Assembly: GCA_002792535.1 (NCBI GenBank)
Contig: PFOM01000021.1
Coordinates: forward strand, 1-41,990
DNA length: 41,990 nucleotides
Direction: 5' to 3'
Origin: Candidatus Peregrinibacteria bacterium CG_4_10_14_0_2_um_filter_38_24
GTDB lineage: Bacteria; Patescibacteriota; Gracilibacteria; UBA1369; LOWO2-01-FULL-3
Part shown: positions 33,643 to 41,990 of the stretch, piece after piece
Position numbering within the stretch: the stretch's first letter is position 1
Layout of the letters: every line of letters begins with the position of its first letter
Notes under the pieces: model-generated
Databases searched by the model: none
Told to the model about the DNA's origin: nothing
What the model saw: only the letters and a program-made list of their open reading frames with translations
Translations under genes and position numbers: made by a program

Positions 33643-33671
33643 TTGCGTAGATTGCAAAGTGTTTTTATAAT
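33643..33671 (+). promoter_or_regulatory. Sigma70-type promoter upstream of 33710 gene
   Basis: TTGCGT (33643-33648), 17-bp spacer, TATAAT (33666-33671). Confidence 0.6.
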
Positions 33672-33709
33672 TCACATAAAGTTTTATCTTTACATAACCC
33701 TCCTCCCCT

Positions 33710-34777
33710 ATGGTTAATGGCAATAATGCAAATGTTGTTCAAACGATTCTTGAACTGCCGGATTTAATGAACAACATGCTTCTTTTGTTGTCAGATAAAG
33801 AAAAAGTCGTCATCAATAAAAGATTTAGTCTTGGTGGAAATGGCAAACATACTCTTGAAGATATCGGTCAGGAATTTGCTGTCACTAGAGAGCGAGTTAG
33901 ACAAATCGAAAAAAGTGCTCTAGCAAAAATGAGACGCAATGTTTTTAATTCTACTTTGAGGTATATACATGAATTCGTTGGCGATTGTGTTAATGAAAAT
34001 GGCGGGATTATGAATGAAGAAAAACTTGTTGAGGCATTGATAGATGTAATGCCTGCGAATTTTGCTGTCGACAAAAGCAGTATTCATCTTGCATTAAATC
34101 TTCATGAAAAACTTGAATGTGTCGGTAACACTATTAATTTTCACCCTTATGTAAGGGATAAATCGATTTCAGATTATTCTTTAAAATATGCTTCTGGGCA
34201 ACTTGTGAATCAAATGTATAGATATGGAAATATTAAAAGTATTGAAAAAGTTCACAATGATTTGAAAGATACTTTTGAAGGAATCAGTTTTGATTTAACA
34301 AAAATAAAATCTCTTATCGAAATTGATAAGAGGCTTACTCTTCTTGATAATGAGCTTGTCGGACTTCTTGAGTGGAGACATGTGAATCCTAGAACTCTTC
34401 GCGATAAAATTATGTATATTTTGAGGGGTGAGAAAAAACCAATGCATTTTACTGAGATTGCTGACAGAATTTCTTCTGCAAAATTTGATGGTAGAAGTGT
34501 GAACATGCAAGCTGTTCATAATGAACTTATAAGACACGATCAATTTGTTTTAATTGGAAGAGGTATTTATGCGCTTAAGGAATGGGGATTTGAAAGCGGG
34601 ACTGTTGCTGCTGTTATTGAAGCCATTTTGGCTGATAAGAAAGAATTGTCTCAGGACGAGATTATCGAACAAGTTTTGAAACAAAGACAGGTAAAAAGAA
34701 TTACAATTATGCTTGCGTTGAAGGATGGGGGGAAATTTGAAAGAGTGGGAAGAAAAGTTTATAAACTGCGAAAGTAG
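33710..34777 (+). CDS. Sigma-70 region 4-like protein with C-terminal HARE-HTH-like domain(s)
   Basis: LLSDKEKVVINKRFSLGGNGKHTLEDIGQEFAVTRERVRQIEKSALAKMRR (region 4); LRDKIMYILRGEKKPMHFTEIADRISS...NMQAVHNELIRHDQFVLIGRGIYALKEWG (HARE-HTH-like). Confidence 0.8.
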   Translation: MVNGNNANVVQTILELPDLMNNMLLLLSDKEKVVINKRFSLGGNGKHTLEDIGQEFAVTRERVRQIEKSALAKMRRNVFNSTLRYIHEFVGDCVNENGGIMNEEKLVEALIDVMPANFAVDKSSIHLALNLHEKLECVGNTINFHPYVRDKSISDYSLKYASGQLVNQMYRYGNIKSIEKVHNDLKDTFEGISFDLTKIKSLIEIDKRLTLLDNELVGLLEWRHVNPRTLRDKIMYILRGEKKPMHFTEIADRISSAKFDGRSVNMQAVHNELIRHDQFVLIGRGIYALKEWGFESGTVAAVIEAILADKKELSQDEIIEQVLKQRQVKRITIMLALKDGGKFERVGRKVYKLRK

Positions 34778-34914
34778 ATTTTACTAAAAAGGAAGCATCC
34801 GGAAATACTTCCGAGAAACGGTGCTTCCTTTTTTTGTATACGTTTGTTGTGAAAACTGAACGCAATCATTTCTCGAAAGCATTTCCGGATGCTTCCATAT
34901 ACAATAAAATCTAT
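34776..34914. terminator. Composite bidirectional terminator/hairpin between convergent genes
   Basis: 27-nt arms 34792-34818 and 34871-34897 (25/27), outer tagatttta/taaaatcta. Alternative plus-strand stem aaaaaggaagca...tgcttccttttttt (34787-34836). Confidence 0.8.
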
Positions 34915-34927
34915 TTCACGATAAACT

Positions 34928-35851
34928 TTATATGACAGTAAAGTTTTCTTTATTCTTTTCGTATTCGATTTCATCCGTGGAGTTGTTTTTCGTGATTAAG
35001 TCTACTGTTTCGTTGCGGGATTGGTCGAAGAATTTTGATTTTGCTTCTTCTAACGTTCCTTTTACTTCGCTGTTATTGGGGTCTGTCTGTAAAATTTCTT
35101 CGGCTACTTTTATCGCTTCTGAGTATTTATTTATTTTCATCAGTGTCGATAAATAATCTCCTCCTTTGTAAACGAATTCTCCTTTGCTTGCCAGCTGTGA
35201 TTCATGCTGTCTTCTTCTTGTTTGCTCATCTAATTCTTTTATTCTTTGATTTTTGTCGTCTATCTTTTTTAATTCTTCGACGAAATTGTAAATCACGTCG
35301 AATTTTTCTGAGTCTACAAGCTCTTTTTTGTCTTTGATTTTTTTTTCAATAAGTTTATCTCTAAATTCTATTACAAGTTGTTTTGTTACTTCATTGCTGG
35401 AATTATTTGTTTCCAAAAAATACAATTCATCGATCATTCTTTCTGGAGATTCTTGTAATATTTTTGTAAGTCTTGCCCTTTGATTTTTTTCAAAATCTTT
35501 TTTGTATTCTTCAATTTGTTTTTTGTATTTTTCTTGAGCTTCAAGAAAAAGGTCGTTTAATTTTCCGTTATTTCTGGAGAACTGAAGAAGGGGTTCTAGT
35601 TTTTTTAATATTTCCGCATATTTTTTTTCATCCCATAGAGGTTTTAACCCTTCTATTGTTTTTTCCACTATTTTGATATTTTCATCTTCTACGGCTTCTT
35701 CTATTTTTGCTTTTAGCTTCACGAATTTTGGTTCTCCGGGAATCTTGTCGAGAACTTTTACGCACATTTCATATGACTGCTTGAATTTCTTTTCAGAAAG
35801 AAGCATTAATATGTTTTGCTCTAATTGATCAAAATATGGTGAATCTGACAC
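34928..35851 (-). CDS. TPR/coiled-coil hypothetical protein
   Basis: LLSEKKFKQSYEMCVKVLDKIPGEPKFVKLKAKIEEA and YSEAIKVAEEILQTDPNNSEVKGTLEEAKSK are TPR-like repeats. Confidence 0.65.
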   Translation of the reverse strand: MSDSPYFDQLEQNILMLLSEKKFKQSYEMCVKVLDKIPGEPKFVKLKAKIEEAVEDENIKIVEKTIEGLKPLWDEKKYAEILKKLEPLLQFSRNNGKLNDLFLEAQEKYKKQIEEYKKDFEKNQRARLTKILQESPERMIDELYFLETNNSSNEVTKQLVIEFRDKLIEKKIKDKKELVDSEKFDVIYNFVEELKKIDDKNQRIKELDEQTRRRQHESQLASKGEFVYKGGDYLSTLMKINKYSEAIKVAEEILQTDPNNSEVKGTLEEAKSKFFDQSRNETVDLITKNNSTDEIEYEKNKENFTVI

Positions 35852-35876
35852 GTTGTTTTTTTATTTGTTCTTTTTA

Positions 35877-38558
35877 TTATACCATATTCTTAGCCATTTT
35901 CGCCAGCTCGGTTTTCTCTTTTGCAAGTCTTTCTTTTTCTTTCTCTATTAATTCTTTTGGAGCGTTTTTTACGAATCCTTGATTTGAAAGTTTTGATTCG
36001 ATCGAAATTATTATGTTTTGTTTTTTCATCATTTCTTCTTTTATTCTTTTTAACTCTTTTTCCATGTCGATCATGCCTTTTAGCGGCAAATATATTTCCA
36101 TGTTTCCTTGCATAATCAATTTTGCGCCTTCTATTTTTTTACCTTTTTCTTCTATTTGTAGATTTTCCAATCTTGCCATTCTTTCAATTATTTCGCGTTT
36201 TTCTTCAAGAAGTTTTACTTGTTTGCCGGCATAAATTATTGCATTTATTTTTTTTGCTGGTTCAACTTTTAGCTCTGACCTTAAGCTTCTTATTTTTGAA
36301 ATCATTTCTTTTAACTCTTTCAAATCTTTTGCTTCTTTTTTGAATACTATGCTTTTGTCCTCTAGTGGCCAAGCTTCGGAGATTAACATTGTTTTTTCGC
36401 CCATTAATTCCCATAATTTTTCTGTGACAAATGGGATAAATGGATGAAGAAGTTTTAATGCTGTTTTTAAAACGTGTAATAAAACGATAGGATTTTTGTG
36501 TTCTCCTTTTGACATTTCAAGAAACCAATCGCAATAATTATTCCAAATAAAATCGTAAATTCTCGTGCCGGCTTCTGAAAAATTGTATTTTTCCATGTCA
36601 GAGTTTGTGGCTTTCACAAGCGCATTTAGTTCTGTCAAAATCCATTTGTCGGCTGTTGATTTTGCCATACTTGATGTGAATTTCTTTTTTAAATCTTCTT
36701 CAGAAACATTCATCAATGCGAAACGAGAAGCGTTCCATATTTTATTAACGAAATTTCTGTAGCCCGCTATTTTTTCTTCAAAAAGACACATATCATTTCC
36801 CGGTGTTCCTCCGATTACGAGACTTAATCTTACCGGATCTGTTCCGTATTTTGCTATCATTTCGAGCGGATCAATTCCATTTCCTGCCGATTTGCTCATC
36901 TTTTTTCCGTTTTTGTCACGAATAAGTCCATGTAAATATACTGTTTTAAATGGAATTTCGCCGAGAGTGTACTCTGTCATTATTATCATTCTCGCGATCC
37001 AGAAAAATAAAATATCGTAACCTGTTTCTAAGACTGATGTCGGATGAAAATATTTAAAATCTTCTGTTTCCTGCGGCCAACCTAGTGTTGAAAAAGTCCA
37101 TAGGCCTGAGGAAAACCATGTATCTAAAGTGTCTGGATCTTGAACATAATGATTTTTGTTATCTGGTTTTTCAATCGAACAAATTGCTTCTTTGTCGCCT
37201 AATAAGTATCTACTTTTTTCCGGATTTTTCTCGTATTCTTTTTTTGAGTTCTCATCCATTTTGTACCAAACCGGTATTTTGTGTCCGAACCAAATTTGTC
37301 TAGAAATACACCAGTCATGAAGATTTTTCATCCAGTTGAAATAGGTCTTATTGAATTTCTCCGGAATTATTTTTATTTCTCCTTCTTTTATGACCTCTAT
37401 GGATTTTTCTTTGATTGATTTTTTCTTTGCCCCATCCTTGATTACCGGCTTATCTACGTCGATAAACCATTGTTTAGAGATTAATGGTTCGATTGTATAT
37501 CCGCACCTATAACAAATAGAAAGATTATGAGTGTAGTCTTCGATTTTTTCAATAAGTCCCATTTTTTCTAAGTCTTCAACTATCGCTCTTCTGCATTCTT
37601 TTGTCGTCATCCCCGCGTATTTTCCGCAGTTGTCTTTCATTCTTCCTTTTTCGTCAATAACTTCTTTAATCGGCTCTATTCCAACTTTCTTGAAAACTTC
37701 TTTGTTTTTTTGTGCCATTTCGAAATCTGCAAAACTGTGGGCAGGCGTTACCTTTACTGCTCCTGATCCGAATTCCATGTCTACTGATTTATCTCCAATT
37801 ACTACAATGTTGTACTCCCCTAGCGCACTTTTTATTGAGAATACTTGTCCGATCATTTTTTTGTACCTTTTGTCTGCCGGATTTACGGCAACAGCTGTGT
37901 CTCCCAGTTTTGTTTCCGGCCTTGTTGTCGCAACAGTGAATGGTCCATATGAAATCCAATATAATTTTTCCCTTGATTCTTTGTAATCAACTTCGTCGTC
38001 GGCAAGTGTAGATTCACATCTAGGACACCAGTTCACAATTCTCGAACCTCTGTATATTAATTCATCTTTGTACATTTTTAAGAAAACCGTTTGCACCGCT
38101 TTTGTAAGCCCTTCATCAAGAGTGTATCTTTCGCGTGTCCAATCGCAACTTGACCCCATTTTTCTGATTTGATTTCTAATCGTTGATTGAGAATTCTTTA
38201 CGAATTTATCGACTTCTTTTAAAAATTCTTCACGGCCAAGGTCGTATTTTGTGATTTTTTTCTGTGCCAAAAGTTGCTCAACTTTATTTTGAGTAGCGAT
38301 TGACGCGTGATCTGTTCCAGGAATCCAAAGTGACGGAATTCCTTTCATTCTATTGTATCTAATCATTATATCTTCAAGTGCAAGCATAACTGCGTGGCCC
38401 AAATGAAGAACTCCTGTCGCGTTTGGTGGCGGCATGGAAATAACAAAAGGTTTTTTCTTTTTATCTATTTTTGGTTTGAAAGCACCGGAAGATTCCCATT
38501 TTTCGTAAATTTTATCTTCGTACTTTTTGGCTTCGTAGGCTTTTTCGATTTCTATCAT
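35877..38558 (-). CDS. valS: Valyl-tRNA synthetase
   Basis: PPPNATGVLHLGHAVMLALEDIMIRYNRMKG, WIPGTDHASIATQ, DTWFSSGLWTFSTLGWP, KMSKSAGNGIDPLEMI. MIEIEKAYEAKKYE is the more likely start. Confidence 0.97.
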   Translation of the reverse strand: MIEIEKAYEAKKYEDKIYEKWESSGAFKPKIDKKKKPFVISMPPPNATGVLHLGHAVMLALEDIMIRYNRMKGIPSLWIPGTDHASIATQNKVEQLLAQKKITKYDLGREEFLKEVDKFVKNSQSTIRNQIRKMGSSCDWTRERYTLDEGLTKAVQTVFLKMYKDELIYRGSRIVNWCPRCESTLADDEVDYKESREKLYWISYGPFTVATTRPETKLGDTAVAVNPADKRYKKMIGQVFSIKSALGEYNIVVIGDKSVDMEFGSGAVKVTPAHSFADFEMAQKNKEVFKKVGIEPIKEVIDEKGRMKDNCGKYAGMTTKECRRAIVEDLEKMGLIEKIEDYTHNLSICYRCGYTIEPLISKQWFIDVDKPVIKDGAKKKSIKEKSIEVIKEGEIKIIPEKFNKTYFNWMKNLHDWCISRQIWFGHKIPVWYKMDENSKKEYEKNPEKSRYLLGDKEAICSIEKPDNKNHYVQDPDTLDTWFSSGLWTFSTLGWPQETEDFKYFHPTSVLETGYDILFFWIARMIIMTEYTLGEIPFKTVYLHGLIRDKNGKKMSKSAGNGIDPLEMIAKYGTDPVRLSLVIGGTPGNDMCLFEEKIAGYRNFVNKIWNASRFALMNVSEEDLKKKFTSSMAKSTADKWILTELNALVKATNSDMEKYNFSEAGTRIYDFIWNNYCDWFLEMSKGEHKNPIVLLHVLKTALKLLHPFIPFVTEKLWELMGEKTMLISEAWPLEDKSIVFKKEAKDLKELKEMISKIRSLRSELKVEPAKKINAIIYAGKQVKLLEEKREIIERMARLENLQIEEKGKKIEGAKLIMQGNMEIYLPLKGMIDMEKELKRIKEEMMKKQNIIISIESKLSNQGFVKNAPKELIEKEKERLAKEKTELAKMAKNMV

Positions 38559-38641
38559 AATATTTTTATAAGAACACTTAAAGATTTTAATCATTAGGTG
38601 TCTGTATCACAATAGAAGATTTTAGATTTGTGTTGGATGGA

Positions 38642-39157
38642 TCAGTTTATTTCATCAAACGGGATGCTTCTCGCCCTGATTGCTTCTCTTAGTTCTCGTT
38701 GGATTTTTGAGGTTATTGTTCCGTGTAAAGATGGTTTTTTTATATGTCTTAGTCTTTGATTTAATCCTAACTTTCTTCCTTGATATGCGTACATTATTCT
38801 TTCGTACATTCCATTGTTTGTAATTTTGTGTAAAAAAACACAGATATTTTCGAGGAATGAGAATAAATTTATTTGAGCTTTTAATTCCCCCCTTGTGTCG
38901 GGAGTTATTTCCCATGTTGTATCGGTCATTGATTCTCTCAGCTCATCCGATGCTCTGATGAGAAATTTTTCGATTTCCGCTCTTAATTCTTGGGGCCATT
39001 CTTGAATTGTTTCCTGAGCTAAAAATTCTGCTTTTTGTGATGTAATTTGTGCAAGTACGGATTTAGCTTCTTTGGATACACCCATTCTTTCCGCTGTTCC
39101 AATTAGATCTTGGTTGAAATATTGGTGGTTGTTGGGTTTTGATTCTACCTTATTCAT
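38642..39157 (-). CDS. Hypothetical protein
   Basis: Long ORF with divergent promoter region; no family recognised. Confidence 0.55.
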   Translation of the reverse strand: MNKVESKPNNHQYFNQDLIGTAERMGVSKEAKSVLAQITSQKAEFLAQETIQEWPQELRAEIEKFLIRASDELRESMTDTTWEITPDTRGELKAQINLFSFLENICVFLHKITNNGMYERIMYAYQGRKLGLNQRLRHIKKPSLHGTITSKIQRELREAIRARSIPFDEIN

Positions 39158-39215
39158 ATTTATTCAGTTATTGTCTTTCACGAGGTTTTTTAGTTTAACT
39201 ATAAAATCGGCCGAC

Positions 39216-39257
39216 TGTCAACCCTAAATTGACATTTTGATTTTATTGAGATATAAT
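39216..39257. promoter_or_regulatory. Divergent promoter region with consensus plus-strand promoter
   Basis: Plus: TTGACA (39229-39234), 17-bp spacer, TATAAT (39252-39257), full consensus. Minus: TTGACA (plus 39216-39221) followed by a weaker -10. Confidence 0.85.
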
Positions 39258-39284
39258 GACATGAGTGATTTAACTAAATAAGCC

Positions 39285-39794
39285 GTGTCAGATAACGCAA
39301 AAATAAGACCGCCTGAATCGTATTCTGCTTCTCCGGAAGCTCAATCTTTGGAGAAATCTCCTCAGAAAGATTCTCGTGAGGTGAAAGAAGCTGCTCGTGG
39401 GGGGAAGGAAGCCCTTCATGCGATTGAATTCGGTGAATCTGTGGAGTCTGTTGGATCTAATGGAGAAGTTTCAGAGGCTAATTCTTCGAGAAAGGATGCC
39501 GGAAGCCAAGGGACTATAAGTGGAATGACCTATTCTCAGGTGAAGGCGGCTTTGCTTAATAATATTCCAGTCGAATCAAAAATGAGAGCACAGATTAAAA
39601 CTGAAATAGAGAAAGAAATAAAATACTTGCATAAAAAAGCTATGAAAATGGTTAGAAAAAGAGATAATTTCTTTGAACTTAATAATGTGATGAAGAAAAT
39701 CAGAGAGCTAAAAGAAATTTTGGCGATGTTGGCAAAAGCTGGGTATGAAGCTATGAAAACTCTTTGGTTGCGTTTTGTGCACGGTGTAATGTAG
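39285..39794 (+). CDS. Hypothetical protein (disordered N-terminus, helical C-terminus)
   Basis: GTG start 28 nt after a perfect -10; Ser/Glu-rich N-terminal half, Lys-rich helical C-terminus. Confidence 0.6.
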   Translation: MSDNAKIRPPESYSASPEAQSLEKSPQKDSREVKEAARGGKEALHAIEFGESVESVGSNGEVSEANSSRKDAGSQGTISGMTYSQVKAALLNNIPVESKMRAQIKTEIEKEIKYLHKKAMKMVRKRDNFFELNNVMKKIRELKEILAMLAKAGYEAMKTLWLRFVHGVM

Positions 39795-39828
39795 ACTTTT
39801 TTTGTCTTGATATAGTGTAATAATCTTT

Positions 39829-40767
39829 ATGGCTTTTACTACTGAGCAAAAAAAGATAATTGATGAGATAAAAAAGCTAAAAAAGGCAAAAAATGCCATA
39901 GTTTTGGTGCATAATTATCAGAGGCCTGAGATTTATGAAGTCGCGGATTTTATTGGTGATTCCTTAAAGCTCTGCGTAGAGGCACGAAATACTAATGCTG
40001 ATATTATTGTTTTTTGCGGAGTAAGTTTTATGGCGGAGAGCGCGTATATATTGAATCCCGGAAAAAAAGTGATAATCCCCTTCTACGATGCTGGCTGTGC
40101 GATGGCGGATATGTTAAAGCCTTCTGATTTGATTGAATTGAAGAAGAAACATCCGAAAGCGAAAGTTGTAACTTATATAAATTCTTCAGCCGAAATAAAA
40201 GCTCTTTCTGATGCGGTTTGTACTTCTTCAAGTGCTGTTGATGTAGTGAAAGGGCTTGAAGGAAGTGAAATTATTTTTGTTCCAGATAAAAATTTGACGG
40301 ATTATGTCGCGAAACAAGTTTCAGAAAAGAAAATTATTGCTTTTGATGGATATTGTCCTATTCATGACTTCCTTACGCGTGAATCCCTTTATGAAGCCAA
40401 AAAAGAATATGGGAATGCAAAAATTATTGCACATCCTGAATCCAAAGATGAAATCTTGGAATGTGCGGATTATATTTCCAGCACTTCTGAAATGATAAAC
40501 TTAGCTAAAAAAGATCCCGCGAAAGACTTTCTTGTTCTCACTGAGTGCGGAATGGTTGAGAGATTAAAGAAAGAAGTTCCTGACAAGAATTTCCACGGAG
40601 TGTGTAATTTCTGTTTTGATATGAAGAAAAATACGATAGAATCTGTCCTTAAGTGCCTTAAGGAAGAGAAATTCGTGATTACAGTTCCGAAAAATGTAAC
40701 CGAAAAGGCACTAAAAGCGTTTAATAAAATGTTTGAACTTACAAAAAATGGACAGAAAAACGATTAG
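39829..40767 (+). CDS. nadA: Quinolinate synthase
   Basis: VLVHNYQRPEIYEVADFIGDSL, CGVSFMAESAYILNP, AGCAMADM, YINSSAEIKA, HPESKDEI. Confidence 0.96.
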   Translation: MAFTTEQKKIIDEIKKLKKAKNAIVLVHNYQRPEIYEVADFIGDSLKLCVEARNTNADIIVFCGVSFMAESAYILNPGKKVIIPFYDAGCAMADMLKPSDLIELKKKHPKAKVVTYINSSAEIKALSDAVCTSSSAVDVVKGLEGSEIIFVPDKNLTDYVAKQVSEKKIIAFDGYCPIHDFLTRESLYEAKKEYGNAKIIAHPESKDEILECADYISSTSEMINLAKKDPAKDFLVLTECGMVERLKKEVPDKNFHGVCNFCFDMKKNTIESVLKCLKEEKFVITVPKNVTEKALKAFNKMFELTKNGQKND

Positions 40768-41716
40768 AGAATACACACATAAAGTCACGAATTTCCTAAG
40801 TTTGGAAAATAATGCTTACAAACAGTGGGTTTTTAGATATACGTTTTTGGAGCTTGAGAAAGACCTTTCCGGCCGTGGAGACGTTACGACAAATATTCTT
40901 TTTAAAGATTTTTCGAAAGTTAATGCTGTCGTTGTGGCAAAGAGCGATGCGGTTTTAGCAGGAATAGCTGAAATCAAATATTTTCTTGTAGATGCGGATC
41001 CGAATTTTAGACCTAGCCTTAAAGGAGGTTTTGAGGTTGATTTTAAATTTCAGGATGGAGATCTCGTACAAGAGGGTGATGTTATTATGGAGATAAAGGC
41101 TTATTCTCATGATATTTTGGCGGTGGAGAGGACTGTGCTGAATTTATTAATGAGGATGAGTGGAGTTGCGACTTTTATTCGCGAAGTAGTTGAAAAAGTA
41201 AAAGATTATGACGCTTTGGTCTGTCCTACGAGAAAAACTTTATGGGGACTTATTGATAAAAAAGCGGTTTTAGTTGGCGGTGGTGGAACACATAGAATGA
41301 ATTTGGCTGATGCTATTCTTATAAAAGACACACATCTAGATATCATTGGCAGGGATTTTGATGTTGTTTTTGAAAGGCTTAGTGCGGCAAATGTCGATAG
41401 CAGATTTATTGAAATAGAAGTGGAAAATAAAGAAGAGGCGCTAAAGTGCGCTGAGGGTTTTGCGAAATTTTTGGATGGGAGTTCTTCCAAGACTATTGGA
41501 GTAATAATGTTGGACAATATGAGTCCTAACGAAATTTCAGATACTATTGCTGCCTTAAAAGTGGCTGGATTATACGAAAATCTTCTTTTTGAGGCTTCTG
41601 GCGGGATAGATGAGGACAATGTGGTTGAATATGCTAAAAGCGGCGTGGACATACTTTCGATGGGTTGCCTGACGAACGGGGTTAGGAGTGTTGATATGAG
41701 TTTGAAAATTGGGTAA
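40748..41716 (+). CDS. nadC: Nicotinate-nucleotide pyrophosphorylase (carboxylating)
   Basis: EKDLSGRGDVTTNILF, ERTVLNLLMRMSGVAT, TRKT, GGGGTHRMNLADAILIKDTHL, EVENKEEA, LDNMSP, EASGGI. The ATG at 40748 (MDRKTIREY) is a plausible start; the track starts at 40733. Confidence 0.95.
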   Translation: MDRKTIREYTHKVTNFLSLENNAYKQWVFRYTFLELEKDLSGRGDVTTNILFKDFSKVNAVVVAKSDAVLAGIAEIKYFLVDADPNFRPSLKGGFEVDFKFQDGDLVQEGDVIMEIKAYSHDILAVERTVLNLLMRMSGVATFIREVVEKVKDYDALVCPTRKTLWGLIDKKAVLVGGGGTHRMNLADAILIKDTHLDIIGRDFDVVFERLSAANVDSRFIEIEVENKEEALKCAEGFAKFLDGSSSKTIGVIMLDNMSPNEISDTIAALKVAGLYENLLFEASGGIDEDNVVEYAKSGVDILSMGCLTNGVRSVDMSLKIG

Positions 41717-41769
41717 GGACTTACCCCTCTCGTCGTCGCTTCAATGGGGCACACCACCTCTCCACTTAA

Positions 41770-41854
41770 TGGTGGGCGGAGAGGGACTCGAACCCTCATG
41801 ACTTGCGCCACTAGCTCCTAAGGCTAGCGTGTCTACCAGTTCCACCATCCGCCC
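41770..41854 (-). tRNA. tRNA-Leu (TAG anticodon), CCA encoded
   Basis: Minus strand: gggcgga acceptor paired with tccgccc, variable arm, anticodon stem ctagc/gctag with loop CTTAGGA, T-loop GGTTCGAGTCC, ACCA 3' end. Confidence 0.95.
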
Positions 41855-41990
41855 ATAACTTTTTTCACTTGTAAATACAAGCGCTATCATTTTACTTATA
41901 GCCATCTAAATTGCAACAAGAAAAATTGGCCCACATTCAAGGTTAAAACCGACCACTTTCGATAAGTTGTGAATAAATTTGGTTAGGTGT

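Noticed and set aside
1-41990. Alternative genetic code with UGA as glycine (as in Gracilibacteria/SR1)
   Set aside because: Long conserved genes have no in-frame UGA, and UGA serves as stop at 21590-21592 (ATGA overlap) and 27545-27547.

Overview
AT-rich bacterial chromosomal window that reads with the standard stop code: TGA, TAG and TAA all act as stops, and no long ORF needs UGA reassignment. The gene style resembles a Candidate Phyla Radiation/Patescibacteria-like genome, but that placement is inference. Housekeeping content: rpsB-tsf-ribBA-ribD, murJ, queA, cysS, murC, a DivIC/FtsB-like protein, glycyl-tRNA synthetase, valS, nadA-nadC and three tRNAs (initiator fMet-CAT, a second CAT tRNA, Leu-TAG). 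Signalling content: two STAS proteins, an RsbW-like HATPase, a PrsW-like protease, a SpoIIE/PP2C phosphatase, a free-standing OmpR-type winged helix, and a sigma-region-4 protein with HARE-HTH-like C-terminal modules. Two loci are the best candidates for undescribed systems. (1) A metal-stress island (~19.2-23.0 kb) has two CsoR/RcnR-family sensors with a C-H-H ligand pattern, three near-identical TACCCC-TAGGGGTA operators, a DUF411 protein, two CxxC membrane proteins, a secreted CC...C-HGMAM protein and a decayed VanW gene. (2) A convergent pair (~23.1-25.7 kb) encodes an apparently catalytically complete nucleoside diphosphate kinase domain fused to a kinase-like domain, and beside it a stand-alone protein that appears to carry the same kinase-like domain. 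All calls were made by eye from sequence and supplied translations; no database search was run.
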